The translations under genes and the position numbers were made by a program. A stretch of 64,000 nucleotides of DNA, from positions 1-64,000 of the forward strand of contig NZ_CP013072.1 in NCBI RefSeq assembly GCF_000264945.2. Reading direction: 5' to 3'. Origin of the DNA: Sphingobium indicum B90A (GTDB taxonomy: Bacteria; Pseudomonadota; Alphaproteobacteria; Sphingomonadales; Sphingomonadaceae). Every line of letters starts with the position of its first letter. The first letter of the stretch is position 1. Shown here piece by piece: positions 16,642 through 26,355 of the stretch. Below the pieces are notes generated by a model. The model saw only the letters and a list, made by a program, of their open reading frames with translations. It made no database searches and was not told the origin of the DNA.

Positions 16642-18876
16642 TTATGCCGCCTGCCGGATCATCTCCCCTGGCAGATGCGCCGCGAAATGATCGATGGCCA
16701 TGGCAAGCGAATGCAGCGGCGCCCCCCGGCGACTGGCCAGCGCGGCATTGGCGGGCCGCTCCGCCGTCCAGCCCAGCGTCCGGTGGGGAACGCCCCGGAT
16801 GCGCGAGGGGTCGCAGCCGCAGCTCATCGCGATCCGGCGCGCGAAATCGGCCCAGGACAGCGCCTCGCCATTGGTCAGGTGCCATGGCCCGGCCTCGCCG
16901 TCGATCAGCAGGTCCAGCGACGTCGCGACCAGATGCGGCACATAGGTGGGCGTCACGATCAGGTCCTCCGCCGCCAATATGGTCTCTCCGCGCCTCAGCG
17001 ACCGCACCACGGCGACCGCGAAATTATGATCGTCATGGGGCGAGAAGAAGGCGGCGGTGCGGATGATCAGGTGGCGACCGGACGGGTGAGGGGCGCCCAG
17101 CGCGGCGATCCCTTCTTCCATCTCCGCCTTGCTGAGGCCATAGCAGTTGCGCGGCGCGACCGGATCGTCCTCGACATAGGGCGCGCCCTTCTTCCCGTCG
17201 AAGACGAGATCGCTGGAGAAGGAAAGCGACGCGACGCCGCGATCCCCGCACGCCTTCGCCAGCGCCACGGCTCCCCGCGCATTGGCGGTCAGGCAGGCGT
17301 CCCGCGCCGTTTCCGCCTCGTCCACCCGGACCCAGCCGGCGGCGTTGACGACCGCCCAGGGCGCAATGCGGTCGAGCGCGGCGGCGACCGTCTCCGGCGC
17401 CGTCAGGTCCAGTTCCGCCCGCGATGTCAGGATGAAGGGAATGTTCCGCAGCGCGCAGGCCCGCGCCATCGCCCGGCCCAACGTTCCCGTCGCGCCGCAT
17501 ATCAGCAGCGGGCGGACCGAAGAGAGATGGTCCGAACAAGGACTGGCCGCAGAGTTATGCGAACGCCCGGCCAGATGCGCCTTCATCGATGCGGGGCGGG
17601 CCACGCCCGGATGGACGATCCGCACGGCGCGCTGCCACCAGCCCGCGCCATCCGCCAGCATCGGGCGCTCACCCCCGCGGGCCAGCGCCCGCGCCAGCGG
17701 CAGCAGCGCCGTGGCGCGCGGCGTTCCGTTGCTGACGTCCCACAGGCCCGGCTCATAATGGCCCGGCTGCGTCAGCAGGCTGTTCCACCCCGAACTGCCC
17801 AGCAACGACCAGAGGGTGACGGCCTCGACCGGGATCGCTTCGGCGCATAGCCGACCGGCAATGTCCCAGGCCTGGGCGATCCAGCGCAACTGCTCCTCCC
17901 GCGTGCAGCCATTATGGACCTCGGTGACGGCCAGCGACCGCCCATAGCGGGTCCATGCCTCGCGCAGGGCGCCCTCCAGCCCCTGGGGCGGCGGCTCCAG
18001 CACGCGGATGGCCTCCACATCGGCATAGAGCTGCGTGTCGCTGCCGCCATGGCTATGCGCGGGATAGCGGTGGAGCCGGTGGTCGAGGAAGCGGTCGCTC
18101 GTCAGATAATGGTTGATGCCGATGATGTCCGGCGGACAGGGATCGTCGGCGATGGCGCGCAGCCTGTCCTGAAAGCCGAAGCCCGAAAGGCGCTCCCACA
18201 GCGGATGCTCGCGCGTCATCATGCCGCAGAGCAGATCCCAGCTCGCCCAGCGGCGCAGATTGTCGAACCCCGCCTGTTCGCGAAGGGATGCGGTGGCGTA
18301 GCTGCGGCCCAGATCGTCGGTCTGGATCAGCCGCGCGGCAGGATTGACCCGCCGGATCGCCCGCATCGACAGGCGAACGGCGTCGATCTGGTTCAGCAGC
18401 GCCAGCCAGAAGGACGGTTCGGACCGATGATGCGGATACCAATGGCCGTACAGGGCGGAAAAGCGGGCGGTGGTCAGCGGCTCGTTGACCGGCGTCCAGT
18501 CGGCGATCCATGGATAGCGCTCCGCCGCCGCCCCCGCATGACGCGCCAGCCCGGCTGCGAAACCCTCTTCCAGCAGGCCGCTATAGGCCGGGCCGCTGCC
18601 ATGATGGACCAGCCCGGCGATGACGCGGATGTCAAGGTCGCGCAGCCGCCCCAGCCGTTCGTCGGTCCATTGCCAGTCGCGCTCGTCCGGATGGCGCGGG
18701 CTGACCCTCTCCCACAGGACGGGATAGCGGATCGCCCGGATGCCCAGCATCGCCAGCCGGTCCAGGTCTTCCGCCCGGTCCTGATGCCCGGTCGCCCGGA
18801 CCTGGTCCTGGTAACGGTCGTGGACGCGGTTCACGGTGCATTCCAGACCACCCCATAGCTGCGGCTGCATGGTCAT
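16642..18876 (-). CDS. Fusion: family-1 glycosylhydrolase-like plus RmlD-like reductase
   Basis: This 744-residue protein has two enzymes in one chain. Residues about 5-420 are a GH1-like barrel, with acid/base Glu in DWTPVNEP and the nucleophile in LAVTEVHNG. Residues about 458-740 are an extended SDR of the RmlD type (dTDP-4-dehydrorhamnose reductase) with nucleotide motif GATGTLGR and catalytic YGLSK. The start at 18876 (MTMQPQLWGG) has GGAGG upstream. Neighbouring GH5 and the divergent glycosyltransferase-mutase fusion suggest a polysaccharide or capsule-related sugar pathway. Such hydrolase-reductase fusions are seen in proteobacteria, but I know of no characterised member. Confidence 0.85.
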   Translation of the reverse strand: MTMQPQLWGGLECTVNRVHDRYQDQVRATGHQDRAEDLDRLAMLGIRAIRYPVLWERVSPRHPDERDWQWTDERLGRLRDLDIRVIAGLVHHGSGPAYSGLLEEGFAAGLARHAGAAAERYPWIADWTPVNEPLTTARFSALYGHWYPHHRSEPSFWLALLNQIDAVRLSMRAIRRVNPAARLIQTDDLGRSYATASLREQAGFDNLRRWASWDLLCGMMTREHPLWERLSGFGFQDRLRAIADDPCPPDIIGINHYLTSDRFLDHRLHRYPAHSHGGSDTQLYADVEAIRVLEPPPQGLEGALREAWTRYGRSLAVTEVHNGCTREEQLRWIAQAWDIAGRLCAEAIPVEAVTLWSLLGSSGWNSLLTQPGHYEPGLWDVSNGTPRATALLPLARALARGGERPMLADGAGWWQRAVRIVHPGVARPASMKAHLAGRSHNSAASPCSDHLSSVRPLLICGATGTLGRAMARACALRNIPFILTSRAELDLTAPETVAAALDRIAPWAVVNAAGWVRVDEAETARDACLTANARGAVALAKACGDRGVASLSFSSDLVFDGKKGAPYVEDDPVAPRNCYGLSKAEMEEGIAALGAPHPSGRHLIIRTAAFFSPHDDHNFAVAVVRSLRRGETILAAEDLIVTPTYVPHLVATSLDLLIDGEAGPWHLTNGEALSWADFARRIAMSCGCDPSRIRGVPHRTLGWTAERPANAALASRRGAPLHSLAMAIDHFAAHLPGEMIRQAA

Positions 18877-19057
18877 TCCGGTCCTCCGTTGCAATGGCGG
18901 GCGCGATGATCGGTCGATTATTTGGCTCGTTGAACTTCGATCAAGTGAAAAGCGGAGAATTGCGACATCCCAGCAACCTGGATCAATAGAGGACAAGGAA
19001 CGGACCGTTCGCCGTCGTGGTTTGATCAATGTTCACACCGCAGAAAGGTTGCGTAAT

Positions 19058-21427
19058 ATGGTCCAGACCCAGTCTTCCCCTTGGCATGAATCTGGATCAA
19101 TTCCGTCGAACGGCGCGCATACCATTCTCTGCTTCAGTCATTTGCGGTGGAAATTCGTCTTTCAGCGTCCCCAGCATCTGATGAGTCGCTTCGCCGCCCA
19201 ATCCCGCGTCCTCTTCTGGGAAGAACCCTGCCTTGTCGAAGGCCTGCCGGAGCCGGACCTGCATATCGACGTCTGCGCCACCAGCGGCGTCATCGTCATC
19301 ACGCCGCAACTGCCGGCCGACGGCGCGCGGGAAGAGGATGGCGAGAATTCGAAGCACCTGCTCGACCTGTTCCTGACGGGCGAATCCGGTCCGTTCGTGC
19401 GCTGGTACTACACCCCCATGATGCTGCCCTTTTCGGAACATGTCATGGCTGACTGCATCGTCTACGACTGCATGGACGAGCTGGCCAATTTCAAGGGCGC
19501 GCCGCCCGAACTGCTGCCGCTGGAACAGCGCCTGCTGTCCCAGGCCGACCTGGTGTTCACGGGCGGCTACAGCCTTTATGAGGCGAAGAAGGACCGGCAT
19601 GGCCATGTCTATCCCTTTCCCTCCAGCGTCGATGCCGCGCATTTCGCCCAGGCCCGCTCTGCCCCGATCCGGCGTCCGGATGACGCCCGCCCGCGCCTGG
19701 GCTTCTACGGCGTCGTCGACGAGAGGATGGATGTCGAACTGCTGGCGGTGCTGGCCGATGCGCGCCCCGGCTGGGATCTGGAGATCGTCGGCCCGGTCGT
19801 GAAGATCGGAGAGGCGGACCTGCCGCGCCGGCCCAATCTCCATTTCCTGGGCGGCCGTTCCTATGACGACCTGCCCGGCTGCGTCGCGGACTGGGACGTG
19901 GCCCTGATGCCGTTCGCCATCAACGACGCGACGCGCTTCATCAGCCCGACGAAGACGCCCGAATATCTGGCGGCCGGAAAGCCGGTCGTGTCGACGCCCA
20001 TCGCCGACGTCATCCGCCATTACGGACAGATCGAGGCGGTGCGGATCGCGGAGCGCGGCGAAGCCTTCATCCGCGCCTGCGATGCGGCGCTGGCCCTTTC
20101 CCGCTCCGGCGGCGACTGGCTGGCGGAGGCGGACAAGGTGCTGGCCGGCATGTCCTGGGACAAGAGTTTCCAGCAGATGAGCCGCCTTATCAGGGAAACG
20201 ATCTCGCGCGGCGCTCATGCCCATCCCATCGTGTCGCCCACCAGTTGGAAAAGCGGCCCGTCGCGGCATTATGACGCGATGGTCGTCGGGGCGGGCTTCG
20301 CGGGCGCCGTCATGGCCGAAAGGCTGGCCGCCGACGGCGGCAGGAAGGTGCTGCTGGTCGACCGCCGCCCGCATGTCGGCGGCAATGCCTATGACGAGCT
20401 GGACGATGCCGGAGTCCTCATCCACCGCTATGGCCCGCACATCTTCCACACCAATTCGCAGGAAATATTCGACTATCTCTCCCGCTTCACCCGATGGCGG
20501 CCCTATGAACATCGCGTGCTGGCGGCGGTGGACGACCTGCTGGTGCCGATGCCGATCAACCGGACCACGCTCAACATGCTCTATGGCCTGGACCTGGCGA
20601 CGGAGGAGGAGGCCGCCGCCTTCCTCGCTGCGCAGGCGGAGCCGGTGTCGGTCGTCCGCACTTCCGAAGATGTGGTGATCTCGGCAGTGGGACGGGAACT
20701 CTATGAAAAGTTCTTCCAGGGCTATACGCGCAAGCAATGGGGTCTCGATCCGTCGGAACTGGACAAGGCGGTGACCTCGCGCGTGCCGACGCGCACCAGC
20801 AAAGACGATCGCTATTTCACCGACAGGTTCCAGGCGATGCCGCTCGAAGGCTATACGCGCATGTTCGAGCGGATGCTGGATCATCCCAATATCGACATAT
20901 TGCTGGGGGTCGACTATTGCGAGGCGCGCGACGCCTATCCACACGATCATCTGGTGTTCACCGGCCCGATCGACGAATATTTCGGCTATCGCTATGGCAA
21001 GCTGCCTTACCGCTCGCTTAGGTTCCGGCATGTCAGCCTGGATGTCGACCGATACCAGCCCGTGGCGGTCGTGAACTATCCGTCCCCCGACGTGCCGCAC
21101 ACCCGGATCACCGAATATAAGTACCTGACCGGGCAGCAGGTGCCGGGGACCAGCATCACCTATGAATTCCCGGCGGCGGAGGGCGACCCCTATTATCCGA
21201 TCCCCCGCCCGGAAAACCAGCAACTCTTCAAACGCTATGAAGCGCTGGCGATGGCGCAGACCGACGTCACCTTCGTCGGGCGGCTCGCCACCTACCGCTA
21301 TTATAATATGGACCAGGTGGTGGGACAGGCGCTGGCGACCTATCGCCGGATGACGAAGGCCCCCGCCATCCGCACCGTGCCCGCCCACCTCGCGGCCGCC
21401 GCGCAGCCCCGCCCCTCGGCGGGGTGA
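19058..21427 (+). CDS. Fusion: glycosyltransferase plus UDP-galactopyranose mutase
   Basis: The 789-residue protein joins a GT-B type glycosyltransferase of the TuaH/GumK-like kind (about 20-385; FVFQRPQHLMSRF near the start, and SPTKTPEYLAAGKPVVSTP as the nucleotide-sugar loop) to a UDP-galactopyranose mutase (about 405-775). The mutase has the FAD motif GAGFAGAVMAERLA, the HIYGPH-like segment HRYGPHIFHTN and the GLF-typical ending. It would make UDP-galactofuranose and perhaps transfer it or another sugar in the same protein. The ATG at 19058 follows AAAGG. It is divergent from the GH1-RmlD gene and ends in a strong hairpin. Confidence 0.88.
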   Translation: MVQTQSSPWHESGSIPSNGAHTILCFSHLRWKFVFQRPQHLMSRFAAQSRVLFWEEPCLVEGLPEPDLHIDVCATSGVIVITPQLPADGAREEDGENSKHLLDLFLTGESGPFVRWYYTPMMLPFSEHVMADCIVYDCMDELANFKGAPPELLPLEQRLLSQADLVFTGGYSLYEAKKDRHGHVYPFPSSVDAAHFAQARSAPIRRPDDARPRLGFYGVVDERMDVELLAVLADARPGWDLEIVGPVVKIGEADLPRRPNLHFLGGRSYDDLPGCVADWDVALMPFAINDATRFISPTKTPEYLAAGKPVVSTPIADVIRHYGQIEAVRIAERGEAFIRACDAALALSRSGGDWLAEADKVLAGMSWDKSFQQMSRLIRETISRGAHAHPIVSPTSWKSGPSRHYDAMVVGAGFAGAVMAERLAADGGRKVLLVDRRPHVGGNAYDELDDAGVLIHRYGPHIFHTNSQEIFDYLSRFTRWRPYEHRVLAAVDDLLVPMPINRTTLNMLYGLDLATEEEAAAFLAAQAEPVSVVRTSEDVVISAVGRELYEKFFQGYTRKQWGLDPSELDKAVTSRVPTRTSKDDRYFTDRFQAMPLEGYTRMFERMLDHPNIDILLGVDYCEARDAYPHDHLVFTGPIDEYFGYRYGKLPYRSLRFRHVSLDVDRYQPVAVVNYPSPDVPHTRITEYKYLTGQQVPGTSITYEFPAAEGDPYYPIPRPENQQLFKRYEALAMAQTDVTFVGRLATYRYYNMDQVVGQALATYRRMTKAPAIRTVPAHLAAAAQPRPSAG

Positions 21428-21457
21428 CTCACCAAGCGGGAAAGGATCGACATTGAA

Positions 21458-21488
21458 GCGGCCGATCCGATGTAGTCGGATCGGCCGC
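21458..21488 (+). terminator. Intrinsic terminator of the GT-GLF gene
   Basis: Perfect 13-bp arms GCGGCCGATCCGA/TCGGATCGGCCGC flank a TGTAG loop, followed by a T-rich stretch (TTCAGGCCTTTGTTTT). It lies between convergent genes and may serve both. Confidence 0.75.
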
Positions 21489-21548
21489 TTCAGGCCTTTG
21501 TTTTACCACCTTTTCCGAGTCAGCCGATGATCCTGTCGGCTTGGAAAC

Positions 21549-22082
21549 CTAAAGCCCGCTGTCGTAACGCGCCATCTCCTCCTGATAGCGCGTGGTCATC
21601 CGTTCCTGATCCGCCGGCGGGATTTCCTCCTTCAGGTGAAGGAAGCGGTCATTTTCCTCTTCATAGACATGATGGGCGACCGCGCCCTTGATATGCTCCA
21701 GCTTTTCGCCCCAATCGTCGCCCAGCGGATCGAGCGCTTCCAGCAGGGCGAGCTGGACCTTGGCGGCCTGCTGCTCCTCATAGGCCATCGCCATATGCGT
21801 CTTGTGGTCGTGCGAAAGCTGCGGGTAGATGACCGCTTCCTCCGCGCTGGAATGGGCCGTCAGCAGCGCGGCGAGCTTTCGCTGGGCGCGCGTGCGGCTG
21901 GACGCGTCCATCGCCGCCTCCGCTTCGCTGAAGGCCATTTCGATCTGCTGGTGATGCTGGAGGATCTGGTCGAGCCAGTCTCCCGCCCCGGCCGCCGCCC
22001 GCGCCTTCTCTCTTGCGCGGGCGCGGTCCTCTTCCGATTCCGGCGGCGTGACGGCTGCGACGAACCTGTCGATGACGGACAT
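21549..22082 (-). CDS. Hemerythrin/HHE-domain protein
   Basis: This 177-residue soluble protein has a hemerythrin-like four-helix domain with histidine and carboxylate ligands spread as expected for a di-iron site: ILQHHQQIE, LTAHSSAEEAVIYP, LSHDHKTHM and AVAHHVYEEE. Such proteins bind O2 or NO, or serve in iron or oxidative stress handling. The N-terminal 35 residues are charged and probably disordered. GAGGAGA precedes the ATG. It is an independent unit between the GT-GLF gene and the pilus operon. Confidence 0.9.
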   Translation of the reverse strand: MSVIDRFVAAVTPPESEEDRARAREKARAAAGAGDWLDQILQHHQQIEMAFSEAEAAMDASSRTRAQRKLAALLTAHSSAEEAVIYPQLSHDHKTHMAMAYEEQQAAKVQLALLEALDPLGDDWGEKLEHIKGAVAHHVYEEENDRFLHLKEEIPPADQERMTTRYQEEMARYDSGL

Positions 22083-22198
22083 GGGATTCTCCTCTGCTCA
22101 TGGGCGTGACTCCCATGCAAGCGCGGCACCGCGCTTCCGGTTCCTGAACGGCGGACCAAAGCGGAAGGCCGCTAACACAGGTTTAAGGGGCGTCCCCT

Positions 22199-22621
22199 TC
22201 AATAGCTCCCGTTCGTGACGACGATGCTGGCGCTCACCGTGGGGGAGGGCATGGGTATGAAGGCCGCATAACGCATCATCGGACTGCCGCTCATGTCATA
22301 GCTGACCCGCACCCGGAACGTCCCGGTCGCATCAGGCCCCGCCGTGACGACCGGCCCGCCGCCCGCCGCGAGCAGGGTGCCATAGCCGCCGATCACCGCC
22401 TGCGCCCGGCCCTGCGCCAGCGCCGTGCGTTCCGTGGTGGAAAGCCCCGCCACGGCGGCGCGAGCGCCCTCGACCGCGGCATGGCGCACGCCCATCAGCG
22501 CGGCGAAGTAGAAGGAATAGAGCACGACCGCGAAGACCAGCATCAGCAGCGCAGGCGCCAGCAGCGCGAATTCCAGCGCCGCCAGCCCCCGCTCGCATGT
22601 CCGCAGCCGCCGCGCCGGCAT
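22199..22621 (-). CDS. tadE: TadE-like minor pseudopilin
   Basis: The 140-residue protein has a TadE-type N-terminus: a basic leader, ERGLAALEFALLAPALLML with the processing/assembly Glu after the Gly, and one transmembrane helix (about 12-42). The rest is periplasmic. TadE and TadF are processed by the prepilin peptidase and assist Flp pilus assembly. It is the last gene of the tad operon here, 5 bp after flp. Confidence 0.88.
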   Translation of the reverse strand: MPARRLRTCERGLAALEFALLAPALLMLVFAVVLYSFYFAALMGVRHAAVEGARAAVAGLSTTERTALAQGRAQAVIGGYGTLLAAGGGPVVTAGPDATGTFRVRVSYDMSGSPMMRYAAFIPMPSPTVSASIVVTNGSY

Positions 22622-22626
22622 CGCGA

Positions 22627-22809
22627 TCAGCCCGGATTGACGCTGTTGAACATCGTCGTGAAGGCGGTGCCGAGCTGCGTGCGGAAATTGGCGCCGACCG
22701 CGACGATGGCGGCGACCACCACCGCGCCCAGCACGGCATATTCCACCGCCGTCAGGCCTTTTTCATCCCGCGCCAGTTTCGCGATCAGCGAACCTAAAAA
22801 CTTGTTCAT
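22627..22809 (-). CDS. flp: Flp/Fap-type pilin
   Basis: This 60-residue pilin has the classical Flp processing site DEKG-LTAVEYAVLG, where cleavage after Gly18 exposes a hydrophobic helix with Glu+5 and Tyr+6. It is the structural subunit of the Tad pilus, used for surface attachment. Unusually it lies near the end of the operon, between tadG and tadE, rather than first. It has its own 73-bp upstream gap that may hold a promoter, as pilin is needed in excess. Confidence 0.95.
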   Translation of the reverse strand: MNKFLGSLIAKLARDEKGLTAVEYAVLGAVVVAAIVAVGANFRTQLGTAFTTMFNSVNPG

Positions 22810-22882
22810 CCTTGTCCTCCAATCCCCTCTGCAAAAGACCAACGGCGCACGATGAGGGGGGACCGCGCGCCGCCGTGAAAAC

Positions 22883-24679
22883 TCACACCAGCACCGGCAC
22901 CCCGCAGCGCGCGCCCGTCGCCCAGAGCGTCGCATGGCCAAGCTGGACGCCCAGCGCGGCGAGCAGGTCGGTGACCAGCGGATCGATGGTAGTGCCGACC
23001 AGCCCGGCGACCGGATTGACCACCGCGCTCGACAATTGCGACCGGGCGAGCGCCCTGGTCGCATCGCAGACGATCGGCAGGCATGATCCCAGCAACGTCA
23101 CCTGCAACCCGTCCTGTCCGCCCAGGCTGCCCACCAGCGATGTCAGCAGCGGCCCGACCTGCGCCCCATTGCCAATGCTGGCGGGCGTGCCGGGCGATCC
23201 GGGACGGCCTATGCTGCCCTGCCCGCCGGGGCCGAAGACGAGGGCGCCGCTCGCGCCCATGACCGGCTGCGCCACCGCGCGGCTGTCCACCGTGACGACG
23301 CCCAGCACATTGACGATCCGGACCGAACGCACGTCGGCGGCGGACAAGGGCGGCATCGGCCGCGTCATGGCGCCGGCAGGCAAGGCGCCGATATAGGCGT
23401 TGACGAGGCCGCTGCCGGCCTGCACCGTCACCCGCGTGTCGCGCGCCTGTTCGGCCGTGTCGGGGCAATCGATGGCGCTGACCTGCCCCTGCGCCGCCGC
23501 AATGTCGATCGTGACCGGCAGGTTGACGACGATCAGCGGAACGCCCAGCAGGCTGACGTTCCTGATCCCGACGTCCAGTTGCAGCCGCAAGGCCGACGTG
23601 GAAACGCTGGTCTCCCCCGCCGGACCGAAGGAGAAGCGGGGCCGGTCCATCGGCCCGGTCGCCATCGCGGCCAGCAGGACGCTGCTGCCCGGCGCCACGG
23701 CGCCGATCGCGTCCGACAGGTCGACCGCGCCATTGCCCGCCTGCACGGCGTAGGAAAAGAGCTGATAGGCATTGATCCCGGCGCGCAGGGCCGGTTTCTC
23801 GTCCGCCCCGCCGACCGGCATGTTCTTCCACACGCCAAGGCCGAACAGGCCGTTGAGCGGCACGGCATAACCATTGCCGACCTGCCCGGCGAGCAGGCTC
23901 AGGGTCGCGGCGGTCGCGCTGTCGTCGGCCGCGCTGGCGGCGGCGGCGAGCAAGTCCCGAAGCCCCACGGTGCGGGCGGTGAGCGCGCCATAGGTGCCGC
24001 TCTCCCCGACCCGCTGCGCCAGCGCATCGAAGAACAGGCCCGCATCAACATTGCTCGCCATCAGCGCCTCGACATCGGCGGCGGAGAGGCGCAGCTCGAT
24101 GCCCAGCAGTGCGCCCAGCAGGTCGTTGACGCTGTTCACCAGCGCATTTGTGACGGTCAGCACGCCGGAACTGATGCCGATCCCCGCCTCGTCGATACGG
24201 GCCGCCGTGGCGCTGGCCGACAGGTCGGGCAGGGGATTGGCCGGACCCAGCACGCGCATCAGGAACTGGCGCGCCGGCTTCCCGGTGCGGATGCGCACGG
24301 CATTGACCTGCCCATTGCCGGGACAAAGCGCCATGCTGGCGTCGAAGCGCTGCGCCGCGCCCAACCCCGCATCGGCGCAATAGCGGCCCAGTTCGACCGA
24401 TCGGAGAATAGACGGATCATATCCGTTGCGGCTCAGGCTGTCCCGCGCCCGCGCCGCCGCCTGCGCCGGATTCTGCGCGGCGGCCAGCGCGGCCGCATCG
24501 GTCGCCGCCTGCAGATTGCGCAGGCTCACATAATAAAGCCCCCCGTCCAGCGCGAACCCCGCCGCGCCGATCAACACCGCCCCCAATGCCGCGATCATCG
24601 GCGCGACGGCGGCGGATCGGTCGCCAGCCAGCCGCCGAAGCCATGCCCGACGAAACGCGATGCGCCGCGCCCGGATCAT
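22883..24679 (-). CDS. tadG: TadG-like pilus assembly protein
   Basis: The 598-residue protein begins with a TadG-like membrane anchor (about 25-46, APMIAALGAVLIGAAGFALDGG) followed by QAATDAAALAAA, the hallmark of the Tad_N/TadG domain. The remainder is a large periplasmic region; cysteines are few (for example near 455 and 550-590). It overlaps the preceding small gene by ATGA. TadG acts with TadE/F in anchoring or initiating the pilus. Confidence 0.85.
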   Translation of the reverse strand: MIRARRIAFRRAWLRRLAGDRSAAVAPMIAALGAVLIGAAGFALDGGLYYVSLRNLQAATDAAALAAAQNPAQAAARARDSLSRNGYDPSILRSVELGRYCADAGLGAAQRFDASMALCPGNGQVNAVRIRTGKPARQFLMRVLGPANPLPDLSASATAARIDEAGIGISSGVLTVTNALVNSVNDLLGALLGIELRLSAADVEALMASNVDAGLFFDALAQRVGESGTYGALTARTVGLRDLLAAAASAADDSATAATLSLLAGQVGNGYAVPLNGLFGLGVWKNMPVGGADEKPALRAGINAYQLFSYAVQAGNGAVDLSDAIGAVAPGSSVLLAAMATGPMDRPRFSFGPAGETSVSTSALRLQLDVGIRNVSLLGVPLIVVNLPVTIDIAAAQGQVSAIDCPDTAEQARDTRVTVQAGSGLVNAYIGALPAGAMTRPMPPLSAADVRSVRIVNVLGVVTVDSRAVAQPVMGASGALVFGPGGQGSIGRPGSPGTPASIGNGAQVGPLLTSLVGSLGGQDGLQVTLLGSCLPIVCDATRALARSQLSSAVVNPVAGLVGTTIDPLVTDLLAALGVQLGHATLWATGARCGVPVLV

Positions 24680-24879
24680 CGCGCCCTGTCCACCGCCCGC
24701 TCGACCCGCCGGCCGATGGACTCCAGATAGCGCTGTCGAATGACCGCAGCCTCCTCCGCCGACAGTTCGGCATTCTCGCGCACCGGGGCCTTCAACTGCG
24801 CCTCCACCACCCGCCGCGCTTCGCCCACCGGCACCGGCACCGGCGCGGGCGCAGCCGCCATCAGCAACAGCACCACCAT
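24676..24879 (-). CDS. Small tad-operon protein of unknown function
   Basis: This 67-residue protein has a short hydrophobic start (MVVLLLMAAAPAPVPVPV) that could be a signal or anchor, then a charged helical stretch ending ESIGRRVERAVDRAR. GGAGG precedes the start and it overlaps tadG by 4 bp, so it is translated within the operon. I recognise no family. The position between tadD and tadG suggests a periplasmic or membrane accessory. Confidence 0.65.
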   Translation of the reverse strand: MVVLLLMAAAPAPVPVPVGEARRVVEAQLKAPVRENAELSAEEAAVIRQRYLESIGRRVERAVDRAR

Positions 24880-24880
24880 C

Positions 24881-25495
24881 TCAGCCTCCCTTGCCGATCC
24901 GCGCCGCTTCCGCCGCCAGCTTCTGCCGCAGCGCCCCGTCTCCCGCCCGGCGCAACCCGGCCTCCGCCTCGTCGCGCCGCCCGCCCATGATCAGCGCCAG
25001 CAGCAGGTTGTTGCGCACCACCGCCAGTTGGGGCGCCAGATCGCTAGCCCCGCGCAACGCCTCTATCGCCGCGCCGACCCGCCCGGCCCGCAACAGCGCA
25101 TAGCCCAGCGCATTGCGCGGCAGCGGATCGGCCGGACTCGCCCGGCTCGCCCGCTCGTAACAGGCTGCCGCCTCGTCCCATCGCCCCCGCGCCGCCAGCA
25201 GATGCCCGCGCACCGCGCTGACCCCGCCGCTCGCCGTTTCGGGCGGCAGGGCCACCGCTTCCGCAGCGTCGATCTGCTTGAGGTCGATCAGGCTGTTGAC
25301 CCGCAACAGCCGCGCCTCGGCATCGCCGGGATAGCGCCGTTCGAAATCGTCGAGATAGGCCAGCGCCGCCCGTGGCCGCCCATCGGCCCGCGCCTGGTGG
25401 ATGAGTTGCAGATACAGCCCGCGCGTACCGGGCGCTTCCTCCGCTTGCCCCGGCGTTGCCGCCATCAGCATCGCCGCCAGCATCAACCGCCTCAT
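24881..25495 (-). CDS. tadD: TadD-like TPR lipoprotein/periplasmic protein
   Basis: The 204-residue protein has a signal peptide (MRRLMLAAMLMAATPGQA) and at least three tetratricopeptide-like helices (for example RWDEAAACYERASRASPADP and RVGAAIEALRGASDLAP). TadD-type TPR proteins help localise or assemble the Tad secretin. No lipobox cysteine is seen, unlike many TadD proteins. Its start overlaps the tadC stop by ATGA. Confidence 0.82.
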   Translation of the reverse strand: MRRLMLAAMLMAATPGQAEEAPGTRGLYLQLIHQARADGRPRAALAYLDDFERRYPGDAEARLLRVNSLIDLKQIDAAEAVALPPETASGGVSAVRGHLLAARGRWDEAAACYERASRASPADPLPRNALGYALLRAGRVGAAIEALRGASDLAPQLAVVRNNLLLALIMGGRRDEAEAGLRRAGDGALRQKLAAEAARIGKGG

Positions 25496-26355
25496 TGCGA
25501 CACCCCCCGCAAAGTATCGAAGATCGCCACCACCGGCGGCCCGCCCAGCACCACGAACAGGGCGGGCATGAAGAACAGGATCATCAGCACAACCATGCGC
25601 ACGGTGATGCCGCCCATCGCCTCCCGCGCATTGGCGATGCGGCGCTGGGTGAACTCCCGCACGAATTCGCGCAGGGCAGGGGCCAACTCGACCCCCTGGA
25701 ACAGCGCCTGGCGGAACAGCGCCGCCAGTTCCTTCGCCCCGTTCACCGCCACCCGCGCCGCCCAGCGGTCCAGCGCCTGCTCATAACGCATGCCCCGGTC
25801 GAGATCGGCGACCAGCATCGCGATCAGCCGCGCATGATGCGGCACCGCAATGGCCTCGTCCCGCGCAATCGAGCGGAAGCACTGGTCGAGCGAGATGCCG
25901 CTTTCCAGCATCATCAGCATCAGGTCCAGCAGGAAGGGAAATTCCGCCATGATCGCCCGCGCCCGCCGCGCTGCCAGCAGATGGATCGCCTGCTTCGCCC
26001 CGACATAGGTCAGGCCCGTGACGATGACGACCAACAAGGGCTGGGCAAGGAATCCGCCCCAGCCGATCCGCGAAACCAGCATCGCCGCCAGCCCCGCGCC
26101 GACCGTCGCCGCCATGCGCGCCCGGACGAACCTGTCTGCCGCCCGCGCATCCTGGAACCCCGCCAGCATCAGCTTGTCGGCAATTTCCGACCGATCCCGC
26201 CCCCGCGCCCCGAAGGCTGCGGGCAGGCGGAAGCCCGGCCGATCCCCGGCCATGCCCAGCCGCGCCTCCAGCCGCCGGTCGGCCAGCAGCATCCGCATGC
26301 CCATCGCGGCGCAGGCGACGCTCAGCGCTGCGCAAAGGAGGAACAGCGCCCCCAT
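25492..26355 (-). CDS. tadC: TadC-like inner-membrane platform protein
   Basis: The 287-residue protein is a type II/IV secretion GspF-domain protein with hydrophobic helices near both ends (about 1-20, 85-120, 255-280) and the cytoplasmic F domain with EFPFLLDLMLMMLESGISL. With TadB it forms the inner-membrane platform driven by the TadA ATPase. It overlaps both neighbours by one to four bases, so the set is a tightly coupled operon. Confidence 0.88.
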   Translation of the reverse strand: MGALFLLCAALSVACAAMGMRMLLADRRLEARLGMAGDRPGFRLPAAFGARGRDRSEIADKLMLAGFQDARAADRFVRARMAATVGAGLAAMLVSRIGWGGFLAQPLLVVIVTGLTYVGAKQAIHLLAARRARAIMAEFPFLLDLMLMMLESGISLDQCFRSIARDEAIAVPHHARLIAMLVADLDRGMRYEQALDRWAARVAVNGAKELAALFRQALFQGVELAPALREFVREFTQRRIANAREAMGGITVRMVVLMILFFMPALFVVLGGPPVVAIFDTLRGVSQ

